NCBI GenBank assembly: GCA_949450265.1
Contig: CASTMW010000013.1
Coordinates: forward strand, 1 to 22,399
DNA length: 22,399 nt
Reading direction: 5' to 3'
DNA from: an uncultured Eggerthellaceae bacterium
GTDB lineage: Bacteria; Actinomycetota; Coriobacteriia; Coriobacteriales; Eggerthellaceae
In this document: in pieces, positions 7,885-15,663 of the stretch
Position numbering within the stretch: position 1 is the stretch's first letter
Layout of the letters: each line of letters begins with the position of its first letter
Notes under the pieces: generated by a model
Databases searched by the model: none
Seen by the model: only the letters and a program-made list of their open reading frames with translations
Told to the model about the DNA's origin: nothing
Translations under genes and position numbers: made by a program

Positions 7885-8736
7885 ATGAAATCATCTCTTG
7901 TGAAGAAACTGGGCGCAGTGGCAGTGGTCGGCGCGCTTGCGGCGGCGGGCCTTGTTGGCTGCGGTTCCGATACCAGCGCGAGCAGCTCGGCGAGCGCGGA
8001 TACCGAAGACACCATCATCAAGGTGGGCGCCAGTCCCACGCCCCATGCTGAGATCCTCAACCAGGTGGCCGACGTGCTGGCCGAGGAAGGCTACACGCTG
8101 GAAGTGGTGGAGTACAACGACTACGTGCTGCCTAACACGGCTCTGGAAGATGGCGAACTGGATGCGAACTACTTCCAGCACATCACGTATCTGAACGACT
8201 TCAACGCTGAGAATGGTACGCATCTGACCGATGCTGCTGGCATCCACTTCGAGCCCATGGGTATCTATGCTGGCAAGACCACCGATCTGTCGGCGGTGGC
8301 TGATGGTGCTACCATCGCGGTGCCCAACGATGCCACTAACGAGGCGCGTGCGCTGCTGCTGCTCGAGCAGGAGGGCCTGATCACGCTGAAGGACGACGCG
8401 GGACTGTCGGCGACCGTGGTGGACATCGCCGAGAATCCGCTGAACCTGAACATCCAGGAAGTGGAGGCTGCTCAGGTGCCGCGTGTGCTGAATGATGTTG
8501 ATCTGGCTGTCATCAACGGCAACTATGCGTTGGAGGCGGGCCTGCAGGTGGCCGATGCGCTGGCCACCGAGTCCGATCAGGGTCAGGCTGCTGAGGCATA
8601 CGTGAACGTGATAGCGGTGAAGGATGGCGATCAGGATTCCGAGAAGATCCAGGCGCTGGTGAATGCTCTGCAAAGCGATGCGGTGAAGCAGTTCATCGAG
8701 GACAACTACAATGGATCGGTGGTGGCGCTGTTCTAA
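7885..8736 (+). CDS. metQ: Methionine-binding lipoprotein (NlpA/MetQ family)
   Basis: This is the substrate-binding lipoprotein of the methionine importer, 283 residues. It has a positively charged N-terminus and hydrophobic stretch ending in lipobox LVGC (Cys26), then a Ser/Ala-rich linker. The mature domain begins IKVGASPTPHAEILNQV, characteristic of MetQ, and contains NYFQHITYLNDFN and AVPNDATNEARAL, both hallmark segments. Its start has a strong AAAGGAGA Shine-Dalgarno. It lies 31 nt after metI and is followed by an intrinsic terminator, closing the operon. Other NlpA-family ligands are possible, but the metN NIL domain supports methionine. Confidence 0.93.
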   Translation: MKSSLVKKLGAVAVVGALAAAGLVGCGSDTSASSSASADTEDTIIKVGASPTPHAEILNQVADVLAEEGYTLEVVEYNDYVLPNTALEDGELDANYFQHITYLNDFNAENGTHLTDAAGIHFEPMGIYAGKTTDLSAVADGATIAVPNDATNEARALLLLEQEGLITLKDDAGLSATVVDIAENPLNLNIQEVEAAQVPRVLNDVDLAVINGNYALEAGLQVADALATESDQGQAAEAYVNVIAVKDGDQDSEKIQALVNALQSDAVKQFIEDNYNGSVVALF

Positions 8737-8761
8737 GCCCCGCTGATATGGGTACTGTCAA

Positions 8762-8792
8762 GGCCGCCTTCGGGCGGCCTTTCTTCTTCTTT
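8762..8792 (+). terminator. Intrinsic terminator of metNIQ
   Basis: GGCCGCC-TTCG-GGCGGCC (8762-8779) is followed by the T-rich run TTTCTTCTTCTTT. The first 22 nt, counted from the A at 8761, are identical to the terminator after tRNA-Pro (4570-4591). The opposite strand lacks a T-tract, so it probably works only rightward. Confidence 0.92.
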
Positions 8793-8864
8793 GTAGGTCT
8801 TCAAGGAAGGGGATCCGGCGGGTGGATCAAATGTGCAGGGTGTGTACCGCGCCTGATCGCCTCG

Positions 8865-10229
8865 TCAGTTCTTCAGCGAATTGAGCGGTGCGGGCATGCG
8901 GCCGCCACGATGTGCGAACACGGTGCCCGCATGTTGGTTCACCGCCATGACCGGCGCACGGCCTAGTAGGCCACCGAAATCCAGCGTATCGCCCACCCGC
9001 TTGCCGATGGCAGGGATGATGCGCACGGCGGTGGTCTTGTTGTTAATCATGCCGATGGCCGCCTCGTCCGCGATGATGCCGAAGATGGTCTCGCGGCTGG
9101 TGTCCCCGGGGATGGCGATCATATCCAGTCCCACCGAGCACACACAGGTCATGGCTTCCAGCTTCTCCAGTGTGAGCGCGCCGTTCTCGGCAGCGCGGAT
9201 CATGCCCGCATCCTCTGACACAGGGATGAATGCGCCCGAAAGGCCGCCCACCGACGATGATGCCATTACGCCACCCTTCTTCACGGCGTCATTGAGCATA
9301 GCCAGTGCTGCGGTGGTGCCCGGACCGCCGCAGGTGCCCACGCCGATGGCCTCTAGGATCTCAGCCACCGAATCGCCCTCGGCGGGCGTGGGCGCGAGCG
9401 ACAGGTCTAGGATGCCCTTCGAGTAGCCAAGGCGTCGTGCTGTCTCGCGCGCCATCAGCTCACCTGCGCGCGTGATCTTGAAGGCGGTTGCCTTGATGGC
9501 CTCGGCCACCGCGGTGATGTCGGCATCGACGGGCATGTCGGCCAGCACCGCGCGCACCACGCCTGGACCGGAAACGCCCACGTTGATGACCTCGTCGGCT
9601 TCGCCCGATCCATGGAAGGCGCCTGCCATGAACGGGTTGTCCTCCACAGCATTGCAGAACACTACCAGCTTGCCCGCACCGATGCAATCGCGATCGGCCG
9701 TGGCGTTCGCTGTATCGATGATGACGCCAGCCATGCGCCAGATGGCCTCCATGTTCAGGCCCGCACGCGTGCTACCGATGTTCACCGACGAGCACACCCG
9801 CTGCGTTTCGGCCAAGGCGCTGGGGATGGAATCCATCAGCTTCTCGTCGCCGCGGCTGGCGCCCTTCTGCACGAGCGCCGTGAAGCCGCCGACGAAGTCC
9901 ACGCCCACCTCGGCTGCTGCGCGGTCCATCGCGCGCGCTACCGGCGACAGATCGTGCGCTTCGGTGGCTGCGCACACCTCGGCGATGGGCGTGACCGAGA
10001 TGCGCTTGTTCACGATGGGGATGCCGAATTCGCGCTCCAGCTGGTCGGCGGTGGGAACCAGCTTCTCGGCTGCGCGCACCATGCGCTCATAGACCTTCTT
10101 CGAAACAGCATCGATGCTGGCATCGGCGCACCCACGCAGGTTCAAGCTCAGCGTGATGGTGCGAATGTCCAGATGCTGCTTGCTGACCATCGCCAGCGTT
10201 TCGTGTATCTCGGCAGGTGTCAGCTGCAT
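8865..10229 (-). CDS. UPF0210 / PFL-family (DUF711) protein
   Basis: This 454-residue soluble protein has the length and sequence of the conserved UPF0210 family. It is recognisable by the N-terminus (EIHETLAMV, DIRTITLSLNLRGC), the central segment EDNPFMAGAFHGSGEAD, the VGTCGGPGTTAALAMLNDAVKKGG region and the C-terminal HAGTVFAHRGGRMPAPLNSLKN. No enzymatic activity is firmly assigned to the family. In many bacteria its gene follows a small ACT-domain protein (UPF0237), suggesting amino-acid-linked regulation, but no such gene is adjacent here. The start has GGAGAG just upstream. It is divergent from the radical SAM gene with a 193-bp spacer. Confidence 0.88.
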   Translation of the reverse strand: MQLTPAEIHETLAMVSKQHLDIRTITLSLNLRGCADASIDAVSKKVYERMVRAAEKLVPTADQLEREFGIPIVNKRISVTPIAEVCAATEAHDLSPVARAMDRAAAEVGVDFVGGFTALVQKGASRGDEKLMDSIPSALAETQRVCSSVNIGSTRAGLNMEAIWRMAGVIIDTANATADRDCIGAGKLVVFCNAVEDNPFMAGAFHGSGEADEVINVGVSGPGVVRAVLADMPVDADITAVAEAIKATAFKITRAGELMARETARRLGYSKGILDLSLAPTPAEGDSVAEILEAIGVGTCGGPGTTAALAMLNDAVKKGGVMASSSVGGLSGAFIPVSEDAGMIRAAENGALTLEKLEAMTCVCSVGLDMIAIPGDTSRETIFGIIADEAAIGMINNKTTAVRIIPAIGKRVGDTLDFGGLLGRAPVMAVNQHAGTVFAHRGGRMPAPLNSLKN

Positions 10230-10422
10230 GGCTCTCCATCCGTCGGGGTGTTGCGTTCATCAGATTCTATCAGTTCGACCGCCTGCTGCACGTGCCGACC
10301 CGCCGTATCTCCGCCATTGCGGAAACGCCTACCGCGCACGGCGCATCTTGAGTAGAATCTTCCTGATATGAAAGGCGTGGCGACTGCATGCTGGCGGTAT
10401 GCAACGTTCGAAAGGGGTCATC

Positions 10423-11760
10423 ATGTTGTCAGAGCGCATCCTTACCGCGGTGGTGAAGGCCGCCGCGAAACGCGAACTGGCGCTGTCGCCGACGCAGGAG
10501 ACGCATTTTCCTGAAGCCGATCCGAACAGGCGTTACATGCTGTACCTGCACGTGCCGTTCTGCCAGGTGCTCTGCCCGTATTGCAGCTTCAATCGGTATC
10601 CGTTCCGCGAAGAGGTGGCCAAGCCGTATTTCGCCAGCATGCGCAAAGAGATGATGATGCTGGCCGATCTGGGGTACCGCATCGAGAGCGTGTACGTAGG
10701 CGGCGGCACGCCCACCATCATGATCGACGAGCTGTGCGAGACGATCGACCTGGCGCGTGATACCTTCGGGGCCACCGAGGTGGCGGTGGAGACGAACCCG
10801 AACCATCTGATCGAGCCGTATCTAAAGAAGATGGCAGGGCGGGTGCAGCGGCTGAGCGTGGGTGTGCAGAGCTTTGACGACGGGCTGCTCAAGCAGATGG
10901 ACCGCTACAAGAAGTACGGATCGGGCGCGGAAGTGCTCGAACGCATCGCTGAGGCACAGGGCTACATCGATTCGCTGAACGTGGACATGATCTTCAACTT
11001 CCCGTCGCAGACTGAGGACATTCTGTTCGCCGACTTGGAGAAGGTGGCGAAAAGCGGTGCGCGACAGGTCACGTTCTCGCCGCTGTATGCTTCGAACGGG
11101 ACGATGCGAAAGATGCAGGCAGCACTGGGTAAGTTGGACCGCGGTCGCGAAGAGCGCTTCTATCGCATTGTGGATGGAGTGTTGGCTGATGGTGAAGATG
11201 CCCTCTTCGATCGCTCGACCTTGTGGACGTTCACGCGCAAGGATCACCATGGTTGCGACCACGATCCGGATCATATCGACGAGTATCAGACGAACTATGT
11301 GGATTATCCCGCCATCGGCAGCGGGTCCATCACGCATCTGGGAAACGCGCTCTACGTCAACACGTTCAGTATCTCCGATTACAACGAGGCCATCGCGTCT
11401 GGCCGTATGTCCATCATGGGTCGCGCCACCATGAGTACGCACGACCTGATGCGCTACCGGTTGCTGCTGGATCTGTACAAGCTGCGCCTGGATAAGGAGC
11501 GCTTTGCGCGGGATTTTGGCTGCACGGTGGATGTGGGCTTGCCCGTGGAGATGGCGTTCTTGCGCCTGAACCGGGCGTTCGCCACCGATGACGCGCACGA
11601 GCTGACGCTGACGCCGCGTGGCCGCTATCTGGTGGTGGTGATGTACCGGCAGTTCCTTGCCAGCATGAACAACCTGCGCGAACAGGCGCGTGAGGCTCTG
11701 CCCGGTGCAGAACGTGCGCTGCTATTCGGTGACGAGGACGCGGCTGCACCGTGTTTGTAG
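10423..11760 (+). CDS. HemN/HemW-like radical SAM protein
   Basis: This 445-residue protein is related to coproporphyrinogen III oxidase-family radical SAM enzymes. Cys47, Cys51 and Cys54 (HVPFCQVLCPYCSF) form the CxxxCxxC site for the [4Fe-4S]-SAM cluster, preceded by the family-typical YLHVPFC. GGGTPT (93-98) is the SAM-binding GGE-equivalent motif, and SVGVQSFDD follows, as in HemN/HemW. True HemN makes protoporphyrinogen precursors, HemW is a heme chaperone, and ChuW/HutW relatives open the heme ring; the sequence does not decide between them. GAAAGGGG (10410-10417) supports the ATG at 10423 over an upstream in-frame ATG at 10399. No heme-pathway gene is nearby; a Cys-rich secreted protein follows. 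Confidence 0.82.
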   Translation: MLSERILTAVVKAAAKRELALSPTQETHFPEADPNRRYMLYLHVPFCQVLCPYCSFNRYPFREEVAKPYFASMRKEMMMLADLGYRIESVYVGGGTPTIMIDELCETIDLARDTFGATEVAVETNPNHLIEPYLKKMAGRVQRLSVGVQSFDDGLLKQMDRYKKYGSGAEVLERIAEAQGYIDSLNVDMIFNFPSQTEDILFADLEKVAKSGARQVTFSPLYASNGTMRKMQAALGKLDRGREERFYRIVDGVLADGEDALFDRSTLWTFTRKDHHGCDHDPDHIDEYQTNYVDYPAIGSGSITHLGNALYVNTFSISDYNEAIASGRMSIMGRATMSTHDLMRYRLLLDLYKLRLDKERFARDFGCTVDVGLPVEMAFLRLNRAFATDDAHELTLTPRGRYLVVVMYRQFLASMNNLREQAREALPGAERALLFGDEDAAAPCL

Positions 11761-11809
11761 TTGGCAGCAAGGTGTCAGGCTAGGTAGGCTAGGAAAAGGG
11801 GCGAAGCCA

Positions 11810-11838
11810 TTGCGTTCCCGCATCGCGTTTGGTAGATT
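11810..11838 (+). promoter_or_regulatory. Candidate promoter of the secreted Cys-rich protein gene
   Basis: TTGCGT (11810-11815) and TAGATT (11833-11838) are separated by exactly 17 bp, 41 nt upstream of the ATG at 11880. This suggests the gene can be transcribed separately from the radical SAM gene ending at 11760. No intrinsic terminator is visible between the two. Confidence 0.5.
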
Positions 11839-11879
11839 CTTGCAGGTCAAGAATGAGCTTTCGAACGAAGAGGACGAAC

Positions 11880-12350
11880 ATGAAGAGGGCCATCGTTGCT
11901 GTCGTTATGATCGTGGCGCTCGCTATGATGCCGATCGCTGCATTCGCAACTCCTGTATACCGGGGGGTCGGGCATTGCGCATTGGGCGGGGCAACTTGTT
12001 TTGGCGCTTCGGTCGGTCAGGCCATGAAGGCCGCTTTCCCATGCATCACCGGCGAGCACACCCAGATAGGCTGTCCGCTGTGTGATGTAGATGGCAATGG
12101 CATTTGTGATCGCTTCGAGCATGTGGCTCGATCGCAAGCTCAAGACCAAGGGCAGAATCCATACGCTGCTGGATGCGGGACCGGCAGCGGTTGCGGTTAT
12201 GTGGACGTGAACGACGATGGCATCTGCGATAACTATGGCACATCGCTTTGTCCCCACCAAGGTTCTGCGCAGGACTCGATCGCTTCTACTGGAGCAGGGC
12301 AAGGTCATCGCCGCGGTGGCCATCATGGTGGAGGGCGCCACTGCTGGTGA
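11880..12350 (+). CDS. Small secreted Cys-rich protein with Ca-binding-type loops
   Basis: The 156-residue product is not recognised as a named family. Residues 1-23 form a Sec signal peptide with a likely cut after AFA. The mature part has 11 cysteines. Two similar loops, CDVDGNGICD (68-77) and YVDVNDDGICD (107-117), follow the DxDxDGxCD pattern of EF-hand- or thrombospondin-3-like calcium-binding loops. The C-terminus, GQGHRRGGHHGGGRHCW (140-156), is Gly/His-rich and could bind transition metals. No sortase motif or membrane anchor is seen. The start is set by GAAGAGGA at 11867-11874. It may be an exported metal-binding protein, but function is unknown. Confidence 0.72.
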   Translation: MKRAIVAVVMIVALAMMPIAAFATPVYRGVGHCALGGATCFGASVGQAMKAAFPCITGEHTQIGCPLCDVDGNGICDRFEHVARSQAQDQGQNPYAAGCGTGSGCGYVDVNDDGICDNYGTSLCPHQGSAQDSIASTGAGQGHRRGGHHGGGRHCW

Positions 12351-12444
12351 CCCCGATCAAGCAGTATCGAATCAACACTGCCGAGCTGACACCTCCCAAG
12401 AATGTGCCTCTCACAGGAAGAAGAGTTCAAGTTCCCTCGAACGC

Positions 12445-12474
12445 TTGCAACTAACGCGTGTACTCATGCATAAT
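12445..12474 (+). promoter_or_regulatory. Candidate promoter upstream of the glycine riboswitch
   Basis: TTGCAA (12445-12450) and CATAAT (12469-12474) are separated by 18 bp. Transcription starting near 12481 would place the whole aptamer (from 12537) in the leader of the symporter mRNA. The rest of the 338-bp gap (12351-12688) holds only the riboswitch and its downstream hairpin; no gene is seen. Confidence 0.5.
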
Positions 12475-12536
12475 CCCATATGCAACTATTTCGATGACGT
12501 TTCCGGAATGCATCTGCAAACCGGGAGCTGAGAAAA

Positions 12537-12627
12537 CTCTGGAGAACTCTTAAGTGAGTGCCGAAGGTGCAAGGCATCCATCGCTTGTGTAGGGCGGATG
12601 CTGAATCTCTCAGGCAAACGGACAGAG
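12537..12627 (+). ncRNA. Glycine riboswitch (single aptamer)
   Basis: The element carries the hallmark glycine-aptamer segments: GCCGAAGGTGCAA (12560-12572) and AATCTCTCAGGCAAACGGAC (12604-12623). P1 is CTCTG (12537-12541) paired with CAGAG (12623-12627). GCATCC (12574-12579) pairs with GGATGC (12596-12601) to form an inner arm. There is only one aptamer; no second core is found before the gene. It precedes an alanine/glycine:cation symporter, a known target class for this riboswitch. Glycine binding presumably controls termination or ribosome access downstream. Confidence 0.93.
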
Positions 12628-12651
12628 CACAGCTGCCTTGACCACAGGGCG

Positions 12652-12679
12652 CTCTTCAGGGTTTTGATCGCTGAAAGAG
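12652..12679 (+). promoter_or_regulatory. Riboswitch expression-platform hairpin
   Basis: CTCTTCAG (12652-12659) pairs with CTGAAAGAG (12671-12679) with one bulged base. The 3' arm runs into the Shine-Dalgarno AGAGGGAG (12678-12685) of the GTG-initiated symporter gene. It is a candidate RBS-occluding stem, or the stacking ghost stem often seen next to singleton glycine aptamers. No U-tract follows, so it does not look like a terminator. Confidence 0.5.
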
Positions 12680-12688
12680 AGGGAGAAC

Positions 12689-14200
12689 GTGGAAGAGGCA
12701 CTTCTTGGCATCGTGACCACTATCAACAACTATCTATCAAACTACGTCCTGATCATCCTTTTGCTAGGCATGGGCTTATGGTTCTCCATTCGAACGAAGT
12801 TCGTTCAATTTCGCTGCTTCGGCGAAGGTTGGCGGCGCTTGTTCGGCGATTTCTCGCTACGCGGAGGTGACCAGGGTGGTGCTATGACATCGTTCCAGGC
12901 GCTCTCTACAGCAGTGGCGGCGCAGGTGGGCACGGGCAACATCGTGGGTGCATGCGGCGCCATCATCATCGGTGGTCCAGGCGCCATCTTTTGGATGTGG
13001 GTCATCGCGCTCTTAGGCATGGCTACCAATTATGCCGAGGCGGTCATGGCGCAGAAGACACGTATCACCGATCCTGACGGCACGGTGCACGGCGGTCCGG
13101 TCTACTACATCACTACGGCTTTCAAGGGGAAGGGCGGCAAGTTCCTGGCGGGCTTCTTCGCGGTTGCCATCATCTTGGCCCTGGGCTTCATGGGGTGCAT
13201 GGTGCAGTCGAACTCTATCGCTGAGACCATGAACAATGCGTTCGGCATCCCTACCTGGGCGATCGGCTTGCTCGTTGTGGTGCTGGCAGGGTTCGTATTC
13301 GTAGGCGGCGTGTCGCGCTTGGCGGCAGTCACAGAAAAGATCGTTCCGATCATGGCCATCCTGTACGTGCTCGGGTCCATCGTTATCCTCATCATGAATG
13401 CACCCGCGCTGCCTGCCACCTTTGCGTTGATCTTCGAATGCGCGTTCGATCCGCAGGCTTCGGTCGGAGGTGCTACGTTCGGCATCATCGCTGCCATCAG
13501 TCAGGGTGCCAAACGCGGCCTTTTCTCAAATGAGGCCGGTATGGGATCCACGCCGCATGCGCATGCGCTTGCTGAGGTGCGCGAACCTCATGAGCAGGGC
13601 GTCGTAGCCATGATCGGTGTGTTTGTGGACACCATCGTGGTGGTCACCATGACCGCCTTGGTGGTGCTCTCCACCATGTATGTGGGCGATGGCATATTGG
13701 CTACAGGCGATTATATGACACTCACCACCGAGACGGTCACCAAGACCAACATCGCCCAGCTGGCATTCGGGCAGTTCTTCGGTGCCGATCTTGGGGCCTG
13801 GTTCGTTGCCGTCTGCTTGTTGTTCTTCGCGTTCTCCACCATCTTGTCGTGGAACCTCTTTGCGAAGCTGAATGTGGAGTGGCTCTTCGGTAAGAAGGCT
13901 GTGCTGCCCTTTACCATCATCGCGTTGGCGTTCATCTTCGCCGGGTCGCTGCTCTCCAACGAACTGGTTTGGGAGTTGGCGGACATGTTCAATCAGCTGA
14001 TGGTCCTCCCCAATGCCATTGCGCTGTTCGCATTGAGCACGCCTATTCTGGCCATCGCGAATGCGCGCCATGACAAGCGTGCGACCGATGTGCAAGAAGA
14101 GAAGCTGGAAGATGAGGAGCGTGCGGCGGTCGTGAAGGCCGAGAAAGAGCTCGTGCGCGCCGAGAAGCGTGCCTCAGAGTCGCACGATAGCGGCATCTAA
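12689..14200 (+). CDS. Alanine/glycine:cation symporter (AGCS family, AlsT-like)
   Basis: This 503-residue integral membrane protein of the alanine-or-glycine:Na+/H+ symporter family has about 11 hydrophobic helices. The family hallmark AQVGTGNIVGACGAIIIGGP, followed by GAIFWMWVIALLG, lies near residues 75-110, and NEAGMGSTPHAHA is the conserved central segment. The C-terminal 45 residues form a highly charged Glu/Lys/Arg tail, probably helical and cytoplasmic. The GTG start is supported by AGAGGGAG at 12678-12685. Glycine riboswitch control suggests glycine is a physiological substrate. The 3' end overlaps the convergent ABC gene by 27 bp, and no terminator is visible between them. Confidence 0.93.
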   Translation: MEEALLGIVTTINNYLSNYVLIILLLGMGLWFSIRTKFVQFRCFGEGWRRLFGDFSLRGGDQGGAMTSFQALSTAVAAQVGTGNIVGACGAIIIGGPGAIFWMWVIALLGMATNYAEAVMAQKTRITDPDGTVHGGPVYYITTAFKGKGGKFLAGFFAVAIILALGFMGCMVQSNSIAETMNNAFGIPTWAIGLLVVVLAGFVFVGGVSRLAAVTEKIVPIMAILYVLGSIVILIMNAPALPATFALIFECAFDPQASVGGATFGIIAAISQGAKRGLFSNEAGMGSTPHAHALAEVREPHEQGVVAMIGVFVDTIVVVTMTALVVLSTMYVGDGILATGDYMTLTTETVTKTNIAQLAFGQFFGADLGAWFVAVCLLFFAFSTILSWNLFAKLNVEWLFGKKAVLPFTIIALAFIFAGSLLSNELVWELADMFNQLMVLPNAIALFALSTPILAIANARHDKRATDVQEEKLEDEERAAVVKAEKELVRAEKRASESHDSGI

Positions 14201-15655
14201 GAGCGTAGCATCGCGTGGATCGTGCGTGGCTATGATAAGCGGCCTATCGCTCAGCGTGGTCATGATGAAGGCGCAGGCTGCTTCGCGCCGTGCGGCATCA
14301 AGACCGGCGAAGGGCTCGTCCAGTACGATGGCCTGACCATCGGAGAGCATGGCGCGCACAAGTTCCACCAGGCGCTGCGTTCCGCCTGACAGGTCGGCAG
14401 CTGGTCGATCGACCGCATCCGCACTGATCAAGCCCTCAAGATGCTGGCGGATACGGGTGGCGCTGATGTGCGGTGCTGCTGCAAGCGCTACGTTCTGGTA
14501 CGCGGTCAGGTCCTTCACCAGGGTGGGGCCCTGCATGACGATGCCGATCCGGGCAGGCGCCTGCGTGCTTCCTGCATCGGGCATGCTCAGCCGCGCCAGG
14601 ATGCGCAGCGCGGTGCTCTTGCCGCTTCCGGTGGGTGCCATGAGGCATATGCGCTCACCGGGGCGGATGGCAAGCGAAAACGCCTCCAAGACGATGGTAT
14701 CTTCGTAGCGCTTGTGCACCGCATCGAGCGTCAGGTGCACAGCTTCACCGGAAAGATCGCGCTGAGCGGTTGACGATGATTCTGACGGTGCTGCAGGAGC
14801 AGAAGCCGGCGACGGTGTTGCCACGGTCAACGCTGCGGCTGCCGAGCGCTTGCCATCGGCCAGCGCCAGCGTGCTGAGTTTTCGCGACCAGGCAAGCAAT
14901 CCCAGCACCGTCTTCTCATTCAGCCAGCTGAGTAGCATCACCACGATGGTCCAGGCAAGCAGTCCAGCGCTGTCCAGCGTCAGTTTCGACGCATACACCG
15001 CCGCACCGATGGAGCCTAAGGGCAGGCAGAGCAGCTCGGCGGTGATGCCCGCTCGCCACGATAGGGCCACGGCGGTCTTGCTGGCAGCTGTGAAGAAGGG
15101 CAGCGCGGCGGGCCAGGCGCAGACGCAGAAGACCCTCCATCGGCTGACGCCCAGCAGCGTTAGCACCTCTTCGGTGGCACGCGGGCGTTCTGCGAGCGCT
15201 TGCTGGATGGCAATGTAGAACGGCGGGAAGGCAACGAAGGCCACGATGGTGGCGAAGGCACCATGTGCTCCCCACATGACCAGCACGATGACCACGACGC
15301 ATGCCACCGGTGCGCTCTTCATGACCTGCAAGAGCGGCGCGAAGAGCCTATGGATAAGAGGGAAGCGATACCCCAGCGCTCCCATGCCCAGCGCGACCAA
15401 CCCCGAGAGCGCCCCGATACCGATGATGCGGATGGCCGTGTAGCCAACGGCCATCCAGAATGAAGGATCGGCGATGCTCTGGCCCAGCGAGGCCAGCACC
15501 GCGAAGGGGTCGGCGAAGAGCAGGTCGTTGCCGATCACAGTGGCCAGCGCGCACCAGATGACCACCCAGAACAGGATGCTCAGTGCGAAACCGCCCGCAC
15601 CATCGGTGCGGGCGGCCTTCTGCGTAGTATCTTGCTTCTCGGTCCGGGTGCGCAT
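14174..15655 (-). CDS. Fused ABC importer permease-ATPase (NitT/TauT-like)
   Basis: This 493-residue protein joins two transporter parts. Residues 25-255 are a permease with about six helices and an EAA-like loop (TEEVLTLLGVSRWRVF, about 161-176). Residues 265-305 are an Ala/Pro/Ser-rich linker. Residues 306-493 are an ATPase with Walker A APTGSGKST (340-348), signature LSGGT (422-426), Walker B AIVLDEPF (442-449) and the H-loop His in IATHD. Nitrate/sulfonate/taurine-type importers usually encode these separately. The ATG is 8 nt after the substrate-binding gene stop; the frame is open upstream but lies over that gene. Both halves look intact. The substrate is unknown. Confidence 0.87.
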   Translation of the reverse strand: MRTRTEKQDTTQKAARTDGAGGFALSILFWVVIWCALATVIGNDLLFADPFAVLASLGQSIADPSFWMAVGYTAIRIIGIGALSGLVALGMGALGYRFPLIHRLFAPLLQVMKSAPVACVVVIVLVMWGAHGAFATIVAFVAFPPFYIAIQQALAERPRATEEVLTLLGVSRWRVFCVCAWPAALPFFTAASKTAVALSWRAGITAELLCLPLGSIGAAVYASKLTLDSAGLLAWTIVVMLLSWLNEKTVLGLLAWSRKLSTLALADGKRSAAAALTVATPSPASAPAAPSESSSTAQRDLSGEAVHLTLDAVHKRYEDTIVLEAFSLAIRPGERICLMAPTGSGKSTALRILARLSMPDAGSTQAPARIGIVMQGPTLVKDLTAYQNVALAAAPHISATRIRQHLEGLISADAVDRPAADLSGGTQRLVELVRAMLSDGQAIVLDEPFAGLDAARREAACAFIMTTLSDRPLIIATHDPRDATLLDAAIVRL

Positions 15656-15663
15656 GACGTGCC

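Noticed and set aside
12217..12531. A 104-codon open frame after the Cys-rich protein gene
   Set aside because: It overlaps the Cys-rich gene in another frame and then runs through the promoter region of the riboswitch; no Shine-Dalgarno or recognisable features.
12628..12688. A second glycine aptamer making a tandem riboswitch
   Set aside because: No second CCGAAGG...GCAA or CTCTCAGGCAAA core is present; only a short hairpin follows.
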